Below are positions 22,827 through 23,821 of a stretch of 23,821 nt of DNA, piece after piece. The stretch spans positions 1-23,821 of the forward strand of contig JAEORN010000118.1 of NCBI GenBank assembly GCA_016840825.1. Reading direction: 5' to 3'. This stretch comes from Candidatus Thorarchaeota archaeon. Lineage in GTDB: Archaea > Asgardarchaeota > Thorarchaeia > Thorarchaeales > Thorarchaeaceae. A model generated the notes under the pieces. That model was not told where the DNA came from. It worked only from the letters and a program-made list of their open reading frames with translations, and searched no databases. The position numbers were made by a program, and so were the translations under genes. The number at the start of each line of letters is the position of its first letter. Position 1 is the first letter of the stretch.

Positions 22827-23783
22827 ATGATTGGACTGGCCAGTAAACAAGCGAAATCTCGGAAACAGCAAGAGTCCACTGCCAGTTATGTTTGTTCTGC
22901 TTGTTCTTCTGAAACCATGTATATTGACCATACACGTGGAGAGGTTATTTGTTCTAATTGCGGATTAGTTTTGTCTGACAGGTCTATCGATATGGGTCCT
23001 GAATGGCGTGCCTTTACGGCTGACGAACAGAATGCTCGTCAGAGGGTGGGAGGTCCGGCAGACTGGAGTAAGTTCGATCAAGGACTTACAACCATCATTG
23101 GAAGACAAAATGTTGATGCCGCAGGAAGAAAGCTGACTTCGACTCGGAGAGCACAGATACACAGACTACGAAAGTGGCAGATACGAACGAAAGTTCACTC
23201 TTCTGACAAACGCAACTTAGCAGTAGCGATGACTGAGTTGCATAGAATAAGCTCTCAATTGAGTATCCCCTACTCGATTCGAGAAACCTCTGCTGTCATC
23301 TACAGAAAGGCTCTACGAAAACGTCTGACTCGGGGCCGTACTATTCTTGGTATGATTGCAGCTTCTTTGTACCTTGCTTGCAGGGTACATCAGGTTCCTC
23401 GTCCCTTAGAGGAGATAACTGATCAAATACACATTACTCGGAAAGAATTGAGTCTATGTGTTCGGCTGATTCTCAGGTACCTTAACCTTAAGATTCCACA
23501 TTCATCGCCAATCGACTTTATACACAGATTCGGTACTGAACTTGGAATCCCTGGAGAGGCAAAGGCAAAGGCAATCGAGATTCTTCAGTTAGCGAAGGAG
23601 TCGAGGCTAACAATCGGGAAGGACCCGAAGGGCATGGCTGCAGCAGCGATTTATGTTGCGAGCATCCTAACAGGAGCCAGACGTACACAATTGGAGATTG
23701 CAAGAACTGCGAGAGTGACAGAAGTAACGGTGCGGAACCGTTACAAGGAAATGGTTGACAAGCTTCAGATCTCAACAACCTGA
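22827..23783 (+). CDS. tfb: Transcription initiation factor TFB (TFIIB homolog)
   Basis: The protein has 318 residues from ATG 22827, with GGGAG directly before it. The N-terminal zinc ribbon has CSAC and CSNC (about 22-49, with HTRGEVICSNCGLV). The B-reader region follows (DMGPEWRAFTADEQNARQRV, then GGP). Two cyclin-like repeats bind TBP and BRE DNA: the first includes AAASLYLACR-like IAASLYLACRVHQVPRPLEE, the second KGMAAAAIYVASILTGARRT followed by the helix-turn-helix TEVTVRNRYKEM. All canonical parts are present and the length is normal for archaeal TFB. A ten-codon frame (ATG 22817 to TAA 22846) overlaps the start in another frame. The dyad upstream suggests control shared with argS. Confidence 0.97.
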   Translation: MIGLASKQAKSRKQQESTASYVCSACSSETMYIDHTRGEVICSNCGLVLSDRSIDMGPEWRAFTADEQNARQRVGGPADWSKFDQGLTTIIGRQNVDAAGRKLTSTRRAQIHRLRKWQIRTKVHSSDKRNLAVAMTELHRISSQLSIPYSIRETSAVIYRKALRKRLTRGRTILGMIAASLYLACRVHQVPRPLEEITDQIHITRKELSLCVRLILRYLNLKIPHSSPIDFIHRFGTELGIPGEAKAKAIEILQLAKESRLTIGKDPKGMAAAAIYVASILTGARRTQLEIARTARVTEVTVRNRYKEMVDKLQISTT

Positions 23784-23821
23784 TAGATTCGAAACGTTTC
23801 CATTAGCATGGATGGGGGTGA

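Noticed and set aside
22530..22931. 133-residue minus-strand frame
   Set aside because: Covers the tfb promoter and the antisense of its zinc ribbon. No ribosome binding site or domain.
1..23821. CRISPR array, transposon or prophage
   Set aside because: No regularly spaced repeats, no terminal inverted repeats with transposase, and no integrase or phage gene seen on either strand.

Overview
The window is archaeal and almost certainly from an Asgard archaeon. Archaeal markers are a TFB (TFIIB-like) factor, a family B DNA polymerase, an archaeal-type AspRS, an ArgRS, and TldD/TldE. The Asgard call rests on a compact ESCRT locus (12437-17641). It encodes an EAP30 (Vps22/36-type) protein, a Vps25-like tandem winged-helix protein, a Vps4 ATPase with an N-terminal MIT domain, a Vps2/24/46-type ESCRT-III protein, and a large zinc-finger/PH-like protein. 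Sulfolobales-type Cdv systems have no ESCRT-II subunits. DNA is moderately AT-rich by eye. A Thorarchaeia-like lineage is possible, but I cannot resolve it from this sequence.

Layout. 1-172: 5' part of a minus-strand DUF296/PPC gene, cut by the window edge. 274-3102: PolB with PIP-box-like motifs at both ends. 3186-4241: glycoside-hydrolase-like barrel protein. 4254-5123 (-): zinc-ribbon protein of unknown function. 5272-6020: two small four-helix membrane proteins. 6094-7452: class III aminotransferase. 7519-7839 (-): a third small membrane protein. 8079-9392: DNA methyltransferase with a TSPPY motif. 9395-10063 (-): small alpha/beta hydrolase. 10170-10428: winged-helix regulator whose 5' end looks frameshifted. 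10544-11902: aspS. 11903-12436: a small basic ORF and structured intergenic DNA. 12437-17641: ESCRT locus. 17787-20526: tldD-tldE pair. 20528-22420 (-): argS. 22421-22826: divergent control region. 22827-23783: tfb.

How the genes fit together. ESCRT-II-like subunits (EAP30 and Vps25) would recruit or nucleate ESCRT-III. Vps4 would remodel ESCRT-III through its MIT domain, and the ESCRT-III tail carries a MIM1-like helix. The 521-residue protein ends 2 bp from the ESCRT-III gene. It has a B-box-like zinc cluster, a zinc ribbon, long helices, a GRAM/GLUE-like PH fold and a C-terminal helical hairpin resembling the Tsg101 steadiness box. It is the best candidate for an undescribed membrane- or cargo-binding adaptor of the system. 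The rest of the window is mostly housekeeping (replication, translation, transcription initiation, peptide processing). I see no rRNA, tRNA, CRISPR array, transposase or integrase. Several convergent gene ends carry hairpins, and several divergent promoters contain clear dyads.
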